From an uncultured Hyphomicrobiales bacterium (GTDB lineage Bacteria > Pseudomonadota > Alphaproteobacteria > Rhizobiales > Xanthobacteraceae), in assembly GCA_903885555.1 (NCBI GenBank), contig CAISIV010000224.1, positions 1 through 40,040 of the forward strand: a stretch of 40,040 bases of DNA, written 5' to 3'. Shown in pieces: positions 18,460 to 26,458 of this stretch. How positions within the stretch are numbered: the stretch's first letter is position 1; every line of letters begins with the position of its first letter. The position numbers were made by a program, and so were the translations under genes. Below the pieces are notes generated by a model. It was not told the DNA's origin. It ran no database searches and saw nothing but the letters and a program-made list of their open reading frames with translations.

Positions 18460-18972
18460 ATGAAAGCCGTTGCGAAAACGGTCGAGTCCGCCGAATCCGA
18501 GGCGCGCTTGGACCATATCCGGCCTCTCTATCATGAGGCGTTGACCTTGGTGGAGCGGCTGCACCGTCGGCTGCTCGACGTGATCAAGGATGAATTCGAT
18601 CGCCGCGGGCGCTCCGATATCAATTCGGTGCAGGCTCTGCTGCTCTATAACATCGGCGACAAGGAACTGACGGCTGGTGAGCTGCGTACGCGCGGCTACT
18701 ACCTCGGCTCCAACGTCTCCTACAATCTCAAGAAGCTGGTCGAGATGGCGTTTCTCGATCATCAGCGCTCGCGCGTCGACCGCCGGTCGGTGCGTATCAA
18801 GCTGACCGACAAGGGTCGCGAAGTTCGCGACATCGTCGACACGCTTTATCAGAAACACGTGCGCACGGTCGAACAGGTCGGCGGCATCAATGCCGACGAG
18901 TTCGCCACGCTCAACAAGTCGCTGCATCGGCTTGAGCGCTTCTGGACCGATCAGATCCTTTACCGCCTGTAA
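18460..18972 (+). CDS. ldtR: MarR-family regulator, LdtR type
   Basis: A 170-residue winged-helix transcription regulator. The winged-helix core spans about residues 45-140, with a recognition-helix region GYYLGSNVSYNLKKLVEMAFL followed by the wing HQRSRVDRRSVRIKLTDKG. The pattern matches LdtR of Rhizobiales and Liberibacter, which controls an L,D-transpeptidase and osmotic/cell-wall stress genes. No L,D-transpeptidase gene is adjacent here. ATG 18460 has AAGGGG 8 bases upstream (18446-18451). It is monocistronic: a long AT-rich leader precedes it and a strong terminator follows at 19001-19029. Confidence 0.8.
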   Translation: MKAVAKTVESAESEARLDHIRPLYHEALTLVERLHRRLLDVIKDEFDRRGRSDINSVQALLLYNIGDKELTAGELRTRGYYLGSNVSYNLKKLVEMAFLDHQRSRVDRRSVRIKLTDKGREVRDIVDTLYQKHVRTVEQVGGINADEFATLNKSLHRLERFWTDQILYRL

Positions 18973-19000
18973 CTCCTCCTAAGGCGGACTGCCCGACTTT

Positions 19001-19029
19001 GCCCCGGCCAGCGATGGCCGGGGCTTTTT
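19001..19029 (+). terminator. Rho-independent terminator of ldtR
   Basis: A perfect 10-bp stem, GCCCCGGCCA / TGGCCGGGGC, with a GCGA tetraloop and a following T5 run, 28 bases after the ldtR stop. It separates ldtR from the next transcription unit. Confidence 0.92.
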
Positions 19030-19066
19030 CGTTGCAATGTCGGGCTATAGTGGCGCCGGAGTCGCG

Positions 19067-19258
19067 ATGGCAGAAAAATCCGAAGTCTATTTCGAGATCA
19101 CGGTGGTCGGCACCAGCGCGAAGGTCGTCGCGCTCGATGCCGCGACCGCTATCGAGGTGACGGTGATCGGCCCGGCAAAGGCGTCGCAGGCGGATCTCAA
19201 ACGGCTGGCGCTCGGCAAGCTGAAGCTGGCCATCGCGCGCGAGGCCGAAACTCCCTAG
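19067..19258 (+). CDS. Small conserved protein (DUF6898-like)
   Basis: A 63-residue protein beginning [15 protein letters not shown]. Three short beta-prone stretches are followed by a C-terminal helix ([22 protein letters not shown]). It resembles the small DUF6898 proteins found next to glyA in Rhizobiales; the name is from memory. ATG 19067 with GGAG 5 bases upstream is favoured over ATG 19037, which lies only 8 bases after the terminator. It sits 127 bases before glyA. Function unknown. Confidence 0.65.
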   Translation: MAEKSEVYFEITVVGTSAKVVALDAATAIEVTVIGPAKASQADLKRLALGKLKLAIAREAETP

Positions 19259-19279
19259 ATATTGCGGTCTACAGCCGCT

Positions 19280-19303
19280 GCCACGCCATCGCTTGGCGGT
19301 GGC
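19280..19303 (+). promoter_or_regulatory. Hairpin in the glyA leader
   Basis: GCCAC-GCCA (19280-19288) pairs with TGGC-G-GTGGC (19294-19303) around a 5-base loop, with one bulged G. No T-run follows, so it is not a standard terminator. It may be a leader or 3'-UTR structure between the small gene and glyA. Confidence 0.35.
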
Positions 19304-19385
19304 CGCCCGTTATGCTAATTCGAGGGCCAACCCCGGAATGAGCCCTGTTTCGGCGCCCAACACCTTGTGGCGTCAGGAGAATGTG

Positions 19386-20693
19386 ATGTCGGCGACATCG
19401 AGTCAGAAGACCGTCAGCAACGCTGAAGCCATGTTTACGGCCGCTTTGGCCGACAGCGACCCCGAAATCGCCCATGCGATCCAGCTTGAACTCGGCCGCC
19501 AGCGCGACGAGATCGAACTGATCGCCTCGGAAAACATCGTGTCGAAGGCGGTGCTCGAAGCGCAGGGTTCGGTGCTCACCAACAAATATGCCGAGGGTCT
19601 GCCGGGCAAGCGCTATTACGGCGGCTGTCAGTTCGTCGATATCGCCGAGACGTTGGCGATCGAGCGCGTCACCAAATTGTTCGGCTGCAAATACGCCAAC
19701 GTGCAGCCGCACTCCGGCGCTTCCGCTAATGCCGAAGTGTTCTTCGCGCTGCTGCAGCCGGGCGACACCTTCATGGGCCTCAATCTCGCCGCCGGCGGGC
19801 ATCTCAGCCACGGCATGGCGATCAACATGTCCGGCAAATGGTTCAAGCCGGTGCCGTACAACGTGCGCCGCGAGGATCAGCGCATCGACATGGAAGAGCT
19901 GGAGAAGCTCGCAAAAGAACATAAGCCGAAGCTGATCATCGCCGGCGGCTCGGCCTATCCGCGCATTTTCGACTTCAAGCGCTTCCGCGAGATCTGCGAT
20001 GAAGTCGGTGCGCTGCTGATGGTCGACATGGCGCACTTTGCTGGTCTCGTTGCAGGCGGCGTGCATCCGTCGCCGTTCCCGCACGCGCATGTCGTGACTA
20101 CGACGACGCACAAGACGCTGCGCGGCCCGCGCGGCGGCGTGATTTTGTCGGATGACGAGGCGATCGCCAAGAAGATCAACTCGGCGGTATTCCCCGGCAT
20201 GCAGGGCGGTCCGCTGATGCATGTCATCGCGGCAAAAGCTGTTGCCTTCGGCGAAGCGCTGCGGCCGAGCTTCCGCACTTATGCCAAGAACGTCGTCGAG
20301 AACGCCCAGGCGCTTGCCGAGACCCTGAAGTCGAGCGGTCTCGATATTGTGTCGGGCGGCACCGATACCCATTTGATGCTGGTCGATCTGCGGCCGAAGC
20401 GTCTGAACGGCAAGGTCGCCGAGCAGGCGCTGGGGCGCGCCCACATCACCTGCAACAAGAACGGCATCCCGTTCGATCCGGAAAAGCCGACCATCACGTC
20501 GGGCATCCGGCTCGGTTCGCCGGCCTGCACGTCGCGCGGTTTCGGCGCGGCGGAATTCCGCGAAGTCGGGGCGATGATCGTCGAGGTGCTGGACGTGCTG
20601 TCGCAGAAGGGTGTCGAGGAAGACACGCTGATCGAGCACGCCGTGCGCGACAAAGTGAAAAAGCTGCTGTCGCGGTTTCCGATTTATCAGTGA
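19386..20693 (+). CDS. glyA: Serine hydroxymethyltransferase
   Basis: A PLP enzyme interconverting serine and glycine while loading tetrahydrofolate with a one-carbon unit. The 435-residue protein carries the PLP Lys243 in [14 protein letters not shown], the N-terminal [11 protein letters not shown] block (43-53) and the [14 protein letters not shown] block (68-81), all diagnostic. ATG 19386 has AGGAGA at 19375-19380. The frame extends further 5', but the extra residues are unlike the family. It is followed 18 bases later by nrdR, an arrangement common in alphaproteobacteria and probably an operon. Confidence 0.97.
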   Translation: MSATSSQKTVSNAEAMFTAALADSDPEIAHAIQLELGRQRDEIELIASENIVSKAVLEAQGSVLTNKYAEGLPGKRYYGGCQFVDIAETLAIERVTKLFGCKYANVQPHSGASANAEVFFALLQPGDTFMGLNLAAGGHLSHGMAINMSGKWFKPVPYNVRREDQRIDMEELEKLAKEHKPKLIIAGGSAYPRIFDFKRFREICDEVGALLMVDMAHFAGLVAGGVHPSPFPHAHVVTTTTHKTLRGPRGGVILSDDEAIAKKINSAVFPGMQGGPLMHVIAAKAVAFGEALRPSFRTYAKNVVENAQALAETLKSSGLDIVSGGTDTHLMLVDLRPKRLNGKVAEQALGRAHITCNKNGIPFDPEKPTITSGIRLGSPACTSRGFGAAEFREVGAMIVEVLDVLSQKGVEEDTLIEHAVRDKVKKLLSRFPIYQ

Positions 20694-20711
20694 TTTCTAA
20701 AGGGGGGCTCG

Positions 20712-21212
20712 ATGCGTTGCCCGAGTTGTGGAAGCCTCGATACCCAGGTGAAGGATTCACGCCCGACGGAAGACTCGGCCGTCATCCGCCGCCGCCGCGT
20801 CTGCCTGACCTGTAATTTCCGCTTCACGACGTTCGAGCGCGTGCAGCTGCGTGAACTCACCGTGATCAAGCGCAACGGCCGCCGCGTGCCGTTCGATCGC
20901 GACAAGCTGATGCGCTCGGTGCAGATCGCGCTGCGCAAGCGCGCCGTCGAGCCGGAGCGCATCGAACAGATGGTGTCCAAGATCGTGCGCGAATTGGAAA
21001 GCGGCGGCGAGAGCGAAGTCTCGTCGGAGGCGATCGGCGAAACCGTCATGGCGCATCTGCGCGAGATCGACGACGTCGCTTATGTGCGCTTTGCCTCGGT
21101 CTATCGCAATTTCGGCGAGGTGAAGGATTTCCGCGCGGCGCTCGACGAATTGTCGGGCGACGAGGCGGACGCGCCGCCGCAAGGATCGCAACAAGTACCG
21201 CCGCGCAAATGA
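20712..21212 (+). CDS. nrdR: Transcriptional repressor NrdR
   Basis: An ATP/dATP-sensing repressor of ribonucleotide reductase genes. The 166-residue protein has the N-terminal zinc ribbon (Cys3, Cys6, Cys31 and Cys34 in MRCPSCG and VCLTCNFRF) and the ATP-cone domain (about 49-139, [17 protein letters not shown]). The C-terminal 20 residues are Asp/Pro/Gln-rich. AAGGGGGG precedes ATG 20712. In related genomes ribD commonly follows directly; here two reverse-strand genes intervene. Confidence 0.96.
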   Translation: MRCPSCGSLDTQVKDSRPTEDSAVIRRRRVCLTCNFRFTTFERVQLRELTVIKRNGRRVPFDRDKLMRSVQIALRKRAVEPERIEQMVSKIVRELESGGESEVSSEAIGETVMAHLREIDDVAYVRFASVYRNFGEVKDFRAALDELSGDEADAPPQGSQQVPPRK

Positions 21213-21231
21213 GCGGTTGAGCGTCGGCGCG

Positions 21232-21849
21232 TTACAATGGGAACGTCGTTTTCGTCAGCCGTATGCCGGCATATTTCAGATAGGCGGCGATGACTTGTTC
21301 GGCGTTCGGCGCCTGATCGATGTCGGCCTCAAACACCGCTTTTTCCGGCGGCGATAAACCCGGCGGCGGGTTGTCCTTGGCTTGCGTGCGTGCGGCTGCG
21401 ACCGAGGCCAATCTTGCCGCCCGCGGAGCGAGGAACGCCTTTTGCTCGGAGAAGTGATCGAGTTCGAGGCTGCGCAACATCCACGGCTCGAACAATTGCA
21501 CAAACGACTCCAGGCCCACGGGGAACGACTGGCCGGGTCCGGGGCTGATCGAGAAGACGCGAATATGCAAGACCGCCTTGACGCTAAAGCCGATCAGAGC
21601 CGATTTGAACCATGGATTACTGAGCCCTACGCCTTCCATTGTGACCTGGTCGCCGACCAAAGGCAGCAATGCCAATGCGGCCGCTCCGAGCACGCCGTAG
21701 ATCAAGACGTAAACGTAAAACCAAACCGATTTGAGTACAAAACGGATTGTTCTGGGATATTTGGAAGTCAGCAACTCGACCGCAGTGACGAGGGCCGCCA
21801 CCGCAAAGGTCAGGACCAGTAGTCCGATTGGTACCCCGAACAGCGTCAC
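21232..21849 (-). CDS. Hypothetical membrane protein
   Basis: A 205-residue protein that I do not recognise. Two strongly hydrophobic stretches lie near the N-terminus (residues 3-25 and 38-66), with a possible weaker one at 80-105. A soluble C-terminal half (110-205) is rich in Ala, Pro and charged residues. The start ATG is at the complement of 21847-21849. It lies 25 bases downstream of the small gene ending at 21875, so the two form a likely operon running against nrdR and ribD. The local composition looks somewhat less GC-rich than the neighbours, which fits acquisition by transfer, but I have not measured it. No function proposed. Confidence 0.6.
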   Translation of the reverse strand: MTLFGVPIGLLVLTFAVAALVTAVELLTSKYPRTIRFVLKSVWFYVYVLIYGVLGAAALALLPLVGDQVTMEGVGLSNPWFKSALIGFSVKAVLHIRVFSISPGPGQSFPVGLESFVQLFEPWMLRSLELDHFSEQKAFLAPRAARLASVAAARTQAKDNPPPGLSPPEKAVFEADIDQAPNAEQVIAAYLKYAGIRLTKTTFPL

Positions 21850-21874
21850 ATCCGCCCCCCACGAGCGTAGCGGC

Positions 21875-22075
21875 TCAGTTGTTTGTCGGTGTCGTCACCA
21901 GTACGATGTCGTCGCCCTCGATCTTCAGCGCGCCCCGTTTGGTGAGGTCGAGAACCTGTTGATCGATTTCAGTGTTGGATGCGGCTACCTTGTCGTAAAT
22001 CAGGCCGCGCGGGATTCTTCCGCTAAAATCCTGCACCATGCGGAGAATTGTGAGATTGAGTGGAAGATCGGCCAT
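21875..22075 (-). CDS. Small hypothetical protein, possibly winged-helix-like
   Basis: A 66-residue protein starting MADLPLNLTILRMVQDF. A helix-rich N-terminal part is followed by EIDQQVLDLTKRGALKIEGDDIVLV, a pattern (helix then beta hairpin) reminiscent of a small winged helix; that is inference only. AAGGAT lies upstream of its ATG (complement of 22073-22075). It is the first gene of a two-gene unit with the membrane protein, and is divergent from ribD across 113 bases. It is not a family I can name. Confidence 0.6.
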   Translation of the reverse strand: MADLPLNLTILRMVQDFSGRIPRGLIYDKVAASNTEIDQQVLDLTKRGALKIEGDDIVLVTTPTNN

Positions 22076-22188
22076 GGTCGTGATCCTTTGAAGCAAAAAC
22101 CGGTCAGTTCTCCGGTCCCATTTCCAGCTTCACCCAATATATAGCTGATCTATGGAGTTACTACAATCATGAGTTGCAGGAAATCTTG

Positions 22189-23292
22189 ATGGCCGACGTT
22201 GCGACCGACGACGCCCGTTATATGGCGCTGGCGCTGGCGCTCGGACGGCGCGGGCTCGGCAATACTTGGCCGAACCCTGCGGTCGGCGCGGTGATCGTCA
22301 AGAACGGCGTCATCGTCGGCCGCGGCTGGACCCAGCCCGGCGGCCGTCCGCATGCCGAAACCGAAGCCTTGAAGCAGGCCAAGCGCGCCGCCCACGGCGC
22401 GACGATCTACACCACGCTGGAACCGTGCTCGCATACCGGCAAGACGCCGCCATGCGCCGACGCCATCATCAAGGCCGGCATCAAGCGTGTGGTCTCTGCG
22501 CTCGAAGATCCCAATCCGGAAGTCGCCGGGCAGGGCTATGAGCGCATGCGCGCCAAGGGCATCACCGTCGATGTCGATCTCGGCGTCGATGAAGCGCGGC
22601 GCGCGCATGCCGGCCACGTGACGCGCGTGCAGAAAGCGCGGCCGCATGTGACACTCAAGCTCGCATTATCGTCGGACAACAAAGTCGGGCTGGCCGGCCG
22701 CAAGCCCGTGCAGTTGACCGGGGAGCCGGCGCGCGGGCGCGTGTTCCTGATGCGTGCGCAGAGCGACGCCATCCTGGTCGGCATCGGCACCGTGCTGTCC
22801 GACAATCCCAATCTGACCTGCCGCCTGCCGGGCATGATGGAGCGCTCGCCGGTGCGCGTCGTGCTGGATGCGAAGTTGCGCATTCCGCTGTCGCTGTCGG
22901 TGATGTCGACGGCGCGCGATACGCCGACCTGGGTCTTTACCTCGCACAAGGCGTCGCCGATCGCTGAAGATATTCTGCAGCAGAAGGGCGCCAAGGTATT
23001 CCGCGTCGACGAGCAGAACGGACGGCTCGACCTTGAGGCTGTGCTGAAGGTTCTGGCCGAGCAGGGCATCACCCGGCTGCTGGTCGAAGGCGGGCCGACG
23101 GTCGCCGCGTCTTTCGTCGCCGCCGATCTGGTCGACGAAGCGGTGCTGTTGCGTGCTGACAAGACTATTGGTCCGGACGGCATCGATGCGCTTGAAGGCA
23201 TGAAGCTCGAAAAGCTCACGCAAGGCATGACCTCGCGTGGCATTGAGCAGGTCGGCGCCGATACTCTCGAAACATTTGAGCGCAGCGCATGA
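22189..23292 (+). CDS. ribD: Bifunctional riboflavin-specific deaminase/reductase
   Basis: Carries out the deamination and the side-chain reduction of the pyrimidine intermediate in riboflavin synthesis. The 367-residue protein has an N-terminal cytidine-deaminase-type zinc site: His55 and Glu57 in PHAETEAL, Cys80 and Cys89 in LEPCSHTGKTPPCAD. The C-terminal reductase domain starts near residue 155, with the ILVGIGTVLSDNP and LLVEGGPTVAASF blocks. ATG 22189 has CAGGAAA upstream. The stop codon TGA (23290-23292) lies inside a 49-bp dispersed palindrome, so the last residues are encoded by repeat DNA. Confidence 0.96.
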   Translation: MADVATDDARYMALALALGRRGLGNTWPNPAVGAVIVKNGVIVGRGWTQPGGRPHAETEALKQAKRAAHGATIYTTLEPCSHTGKTPPCADAIIKAGIKRVVSALEDPNPEVAGQGYERMRAKGITVDVDLGVDEARRAHAGHVTRVQKARPHVTLKLALSSDNKVGLAGRKPVQLTGEPARGRVFLMRAQSDAILVGIGTVLSDNPNLTCRLPGMMERSPVRVVLDAKLRIPLSLSVMSTARDTPTWVFTSHKASPIAEDILQQKGAKVFRVDEQNGRLDLEAVLKVLAEQGITRLLVEGGPTVAASFVAADLVDEAVLLRADKTIGPDGIDALEGMKLEKLTQGMTSRGIEQVGADTLETFERSA

Positions 23293-23333
23293 TCCCGAAA
23301 AGTGGACACCGGTTTTCGGAAAAGATCATGCGC
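23285..23333. repeat. 49-bp dispersed palindrome, copy 2 (overlaps ribD stop)
   Basis: Same arms as copies 1 and 3 (GCGCATGATC / GATCATGCGC outside, CCGAAAA / TTTTCGG inside), with a different 11-base loop and a 4-base AAAA spacer. It provides the TGA of ribD and ends 14 bases before the ribE start codon. It therefore fills the ribD-ribE junction of an operon and would form a stable hairpin next to the ribE ribosome-binding site. Confidence 0.9.
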
Positions 23334-23347
23334 CCGGGAAAAATTTA

Positions 23348-23953
23348 ATGTTTACCGGTCTTGTCAGCGATGTCGGCGAAATCCGCTCGGTCAAGCCGAC
23401 AGCCAACAACCTGCATCGCATCACGATCTTCTGCCATTACGACCGTGCCGGCATCGCGCAGGGCGCATCGATCGCCTGTTCGGGCGTGTGCTTGACGGTG
23501 GTCGATACCGGCGAGGAGGACGGCCGCGTCTGGTTCGCGGTCGACGCCGCCGACGAGACCTTGCGCGTCACCACCGTCGGCCGCTGGCGGCACGGCTCCA
23601 GGATCAACCTCGAGCGTTCGCTGAAAGTGGGCGACGAACTTGGCGGTCATCTCGTCGCCGGTCATGTTGACGGCATCGCCAGAGTCATCGCCCGCGACGA
23701 CATGACCGATATGGCGCGCTTTACGCTGCGCGCGCCCAAAGAGCTGTCGCGGTTCATCGCCGCCAAGGGCTCGGTGGCGCTGGACGGCGTCTCCCTGACG
23801 GTGAATACCGTCGAGGGCAACGACTTTGCCGTTCTGATCATCCCGCACACCTTGCAGGTGACGACCTTCGGCACGCTCGCCCAGGGTGACGACGTTAACC
23901 TCGAAATCGACACCATGGCGCGCTATGCCGCGCGGCTGATCGAGTCGCGTTAA
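23348..23953 (+). CDS. ribE: Riboflavin synthase alpha subunit
   Basis: Dismutates two 6,7-dimethyl-8-ribityllumazine molecules into riboflavin and the pyrimidine precursor. The 201-residue protein has two tandem lumazine-binding barrels: the first opens with [10 protein letters not shown], the second near residues 98-112 with [11 protein letters not shown]. The CSGVCLTV segment (about 46-53) in the first and DGVSLTVN in the second are the repeated motif. ATG 23348 is preceded by a GGGAA stretch next to the 49-bp palindrome. No FMN riboswitch sits in the 55-base gap upstream. It is followed by ribH after 104 bases. Confidence 0.96.
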   Translation: MFTGLVSDVGEIRSVKPTANNLHRITIFCHYDRAGIAQGASIACSGVCLTVVDTGEEDGRVWFAVDAADETLRVTTVGRWRHGSRINLERSLKVGDELGGHLVAGHVDGIARVIARDDMTDMARFTLRAPKELSRFIAAKGSVALDGVSLTVNTVEGNDFAVLIIPHTLQVTTFGTLAQGDDVNLEIDTMARYAARLIESR

Positions 23954-24057
23954 TAGGCACGCCCAATTTCCGTTCATTCCTGAAAAGTGTGGTCAAACCG
24001 CACTTGTTCAGCGCAGCCGCGCTTGCTACCACGCGGCTCAACCAAGGAATATCACGT

Positions 24058-24555
24058 ATGGCCAAGAAAGCTGGCGCCGCAAAATCGAGCGCTGCAAAGA
24101 AACCTGCACCCAAAGCTTCCGGTGCGCTAAACATCCTCATCGTCGAGGCGCGGTACTATAATCATATTGCCGACGCGCTGCTGCGCGGCGCCATGAAGGT
24201 GCTGGACGAAGCCGGCGCGACCGTGACGCGTCTTACCGTGCCTGGCGCGCTGGAAATTCCCGGCGCCATCGCGATGGCGACCGCCGCGCGCAAGAAGCAG
24301 CCCTATGACGGCGTGGTCGCGCTCGGTTGCGTGATCCAGGGCGAGACCTATCATTTCGAAATCGTCTCGAACGAATCCGCGCGCGGTCTGATGGACCTGA
24401 CGCTGCAGCAGATCTGCGTCGGCAACGGCATTCTCACCGTCGATACGCCGGCGCAGGCCGCAGCGCGTTCCGGTGACGACGACCGCAACAAGGGCGCGCA
24501 CGCCGCGAAAGCAGCGCTGGCAATGATCGCGCTCAAGCGCAATCTGGCGAGTTAA
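24058..24555 (+). CDS. ribH: 6,7-dimethyl-8-ribityllumazine synthase
   Basis: Condenses the ribityl pyrimidine with dihydroxybutanone phosphate. The 165-residue protein shows [52 protein letters not shown] and the late GNGILTVDT block. A Lys/Ala/Ser-rich N-terminal extension of about 22 residues precedes the core and is probably disordered. ATG 24058 has AAGGAA at 24044-24049. Its stop overlaps the nusB ATG (TAATG), the usual ribH-nusB coupling. Confidence 0.96.
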   Translation: MAKKAGAAKSSAAKKPAPKASGALNILIVEARYYNHIADALLRGAMKVLDEAGATVTRLTVPGALEIPGAIAMATAARKKQPYDGVVALGCVIQGETYHFEIVSNESARGLMDLTLQQICVGNGILTVDTPAQAAARSGDDDRNKGAHAAKAALAMIALKRNLAS

Positions 24556-25043
24556 TGGCAACCGCCCCGACCAGCGACAAGGAAGCGCGCAAGGCCAACA
24601 AGCGCGGCGCGGCGCGTCTGGCCGCGGTGCAGGCGCTCTACCAGATGGATCTGGCCGGCACCGGCGTGAACGAAATTCTCGCCGAGTTCGAAAGCCACTG
24701 GATCGGCCGCGAGGTCGAGGGCGAACAGTATCTGCCCGCCGAGGCGGCGTTCTTCCGCGACATCGTGTCGGGCGTTGTGCGCGAACAGGTCAGGCTCGAT
24801 CCGCTGATCGATGACGCGCTGGCGCGCAGCTGGCCGCTCAAGCGCATCGAGGCCGTGCTGCGCGCGGCGTTGCGGGCAGGGGCCTACGAACTCGATCACC
24901 GCCGCGACGTGCCGGCGCGTGTCGTTGTCTCGGAATATGCCGACGTCGCCGCGGCCTTCGTCGAGCGCGATGAGACCGGCATGGTCAATGCCGTGCTCGA
25001 TCAGTTAGCGCGCACCATGCGTGCGGCTGAATTTACGGCTTAA
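24555..25043 (+). CDS. nusB: Transcription antitermination factor NusB
   Basis: Binds boxA RNA with NusE (S10) in rRNA antitermination. The 162-residue protein has the all-helical NusB core beginning [20 protein letters not shown] and continuing to the conserved [16 protein letters not shown]-like segment (about residues 97-115) and VISEYADVA-like helix. The start codon overlaps the ribH stop by one base, so it is translated from the rib mRNA. The gene order is as in most alphaproteobacteria, where thiL normally follows. Confidence 0.95.
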   Translation: MATAPTSDKEARKANKRGAARLAAVQALYQMDLAGTGVNEILAEFESHWIGREVEGEQYLPAEAAFFRDIVSGVVREQVRLDPLIDDALARSWPLKRIEAVLRAALRAGAYELDHRRDVPARVVVSEYADVAAAFVERDETGMVNAVLDQLARTMRAAEFTA

Positions 25044-25060
25044 ACTACCTTCGAAGCACG

Positions 25061-25276
25061 CTATCGCCAGAGTGCGCGGCCTTTCCCATAACCAGGAAAC
25101 CGACGCTCAAATTCATCCATGAATTTAAGTCGCACTTGGTTCAACTCAGCGATTAAGCTTTGAGGAAAGTCAGCCATGCCTGCCTCGTCGCCCAGATCAT
25201 AGAGAGCCAGCATTACTCGCTGCATGCGCTCAGCGGGATCAATGGCGAAACCGTATATATCTTCCTCTTCACTCAT
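25061..25276 (-). CDS. Small hypothetical protein between nusB and thiL
   Basis: A 71-residue protein (MSEEEDIYGFAIDPAERM...) with an acidic N-terminus and a basic C-terminus (GYGKGRALWR), mostly helical in appearance. A GAGGTG site lies 7 bases upstream of its ATG (complement of 25274-25276). It runs against nusB and thiL and ends 17 bases from the nusB stop. Its DNA is visibly less GC-rich than nusB or thiL. I do not recognise the family. Confidence 0.55.
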   Translation of the reverse strand: MSEEEDIYGFAIDPAERMQRVMLALYDLGDEAGMADFPQSLIAELNQVRLKFMDEFERRFPGYGKGRALWR

Positions 25277-25396
25277 TTCGGCACCTCTGTCAGACAGTCT
25301 TTGGCCTTCTAACCTGCGCGTAGATCTTATACCGAAATCTCTACTTTGCGTCTGTTCGCCCTTTTTTGCGAAGACAAGACAGTGCAAAGTGGATCA

Positions 25397-26389
25397 ATGA
25401 CCGACGAAGACAAAAGCTCCGCTGAAGATCGTTTGATTGCCCGGCACTTCAAGCCGATCGCGACGCATCCCGGTGCGCTGGGCCTGTCCGACGACGCCGC
25501 CTTCATCAAGCCGCCACCGGGTTGCGATCTGGTGCTCAAGACCGACGCCATTATCGGCGGCGTTCACTTTTTTCCCGACGATGCCGCGCATACGGTTGCC
25601 AGCAAAGCCTTGCGCGTGAATTTGTCCGACCTTGCCGCCAAGGGCGCAAAGCCGCTCGGCTTTTTGCTGTCGCTGGCGCTGCCGAAGGAGACGGGCGACG
25701 ACTGGCTCGCGGATTTTGCCAACGGTCTGCGCGGCGACGCCGTTCTGTTCGGCTGTCCACTGTTCGGCGGCGACACCGATCGCACACCGGGCCCGGCGAT
25801 GATCTCGATTGCGATGTTCGGTTCGGTGCCGGAAGGCACCATGGCGCGCCGCGCCGGCGCGAAGCCAGGCGACCTTGTGTTTGTCAGCGGCACCATCGGC
25901 GATGGTGCGCTTGGCCTTCTGGTGCGCCGGGGCGATGCGACATGGCAACTCGATACCGCGCAGCGCCAGCATCTCGTCTCGCGCTATCTCTTGCCGCAGC
26001 CGCGCAATGCGCTGGCCGAAGCCGTGCGCACGCACGCCTCGGCGTCGATGGATGTGTCCGACGGCCTCGTTGGTGACCTCATGAAGCTGTGCCGCGTCTC
26101 GCAGGTGTCGGCCGACATCGAGGCTGCGCGCGTGCCGCATTCCGATGCCGCCAAAGCCGTCATCGCCGCCGACCCTGCGATGCGCGAAACCGCGCTGACC
26201 GGCGGCGACGATTTCGAGATCCTCTGCACCGTGCCGCCGGCCAAGGCCGCCGGTTTCCGCGCCGCGGCGAAGGCGGCCAATGTTCCGGTAACCGAAATCG
26301 GGGTCATCAAGGCGGGCGAGGGCGCCCGCTTTCACGATGCGGAAGGCAAAGTCCTGACTTTCAAGCGCACCTCCTTCAGCCATTTCTGA
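25397..26389 (+). CDS. thiL: Thiamine-monophosphate kinase
   Basis: Phosphorylates thiamine phosphate to thiamine diphosphate, the last step of cofactor synthesis. The 330-residue AIR-synthase-fold protein shows the N-terminal GLSDDAAFI and VLKTDAIIGGVHF blocks, the metal/ATP-binding SKALRVNLSDLAAKGA, the FGGDTDRT loop and the C-terminal SMDVSDGLVGDL and LTGGDDFEIL motifs. ATG 25397 follows an only modest ribosome site. It is separated from nusB by a reverse-strand small gene, so it probably has its own promoter in 25277-25396. Confidence 0.94.
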   Translation: MTDEDKSSAEDRLIARHFKPIATHPGALGLSDDAAFIKPPPGCDLVLKTDAIIGGVHFFPDDAAHTVASKALRVNLSDLAAKGAKPLGFLLSLALPKETGDDWLADFANGLRGDAVLFGCPLFGGDTDRTPGPAMISIAMFGSVPEGTMARRAGAKPGDLVFVSGTIGDGALGLLVRRGDATWQLDTAQRQHLVSRYLLPQPRNALAEAVRTHASASMDVSDGLVGDLMKLCRVSQVSADIEAARVPHSDAAKAVIAADPAMRETALTGGDDFEILCTVPPAKAAGFRAAAKAANVPVTEIGVIKAGEGARFHDAEGKVLTFKRTSFSHF

Positions 26390-26458
26390 AACTGGGGCGG
26401 GACGCGGCGCTTTGTCCTGCGCTATAACCGTCAAAACAATTCACGTTGGGAGCGAAAC

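Noticed and set aside
19269-20639. A 456-codon minus-strand frame opposite glyA
   Set aside because: A shadow of glyA in high-GC DNA; low-complexity composition and no domain.
22097-23347. Possible FMN riboswitch in the riboflavin operon
   Set aside because: The gaps before ribD and ribE are too short, and the conserved RFN helices are not visible.
23970-24012. Possible fourth copy of the 49-bp palindrome before ribH
   Set aside because: Only CTGAAAAGTGTG resembles the inner part; outer arms are missing.
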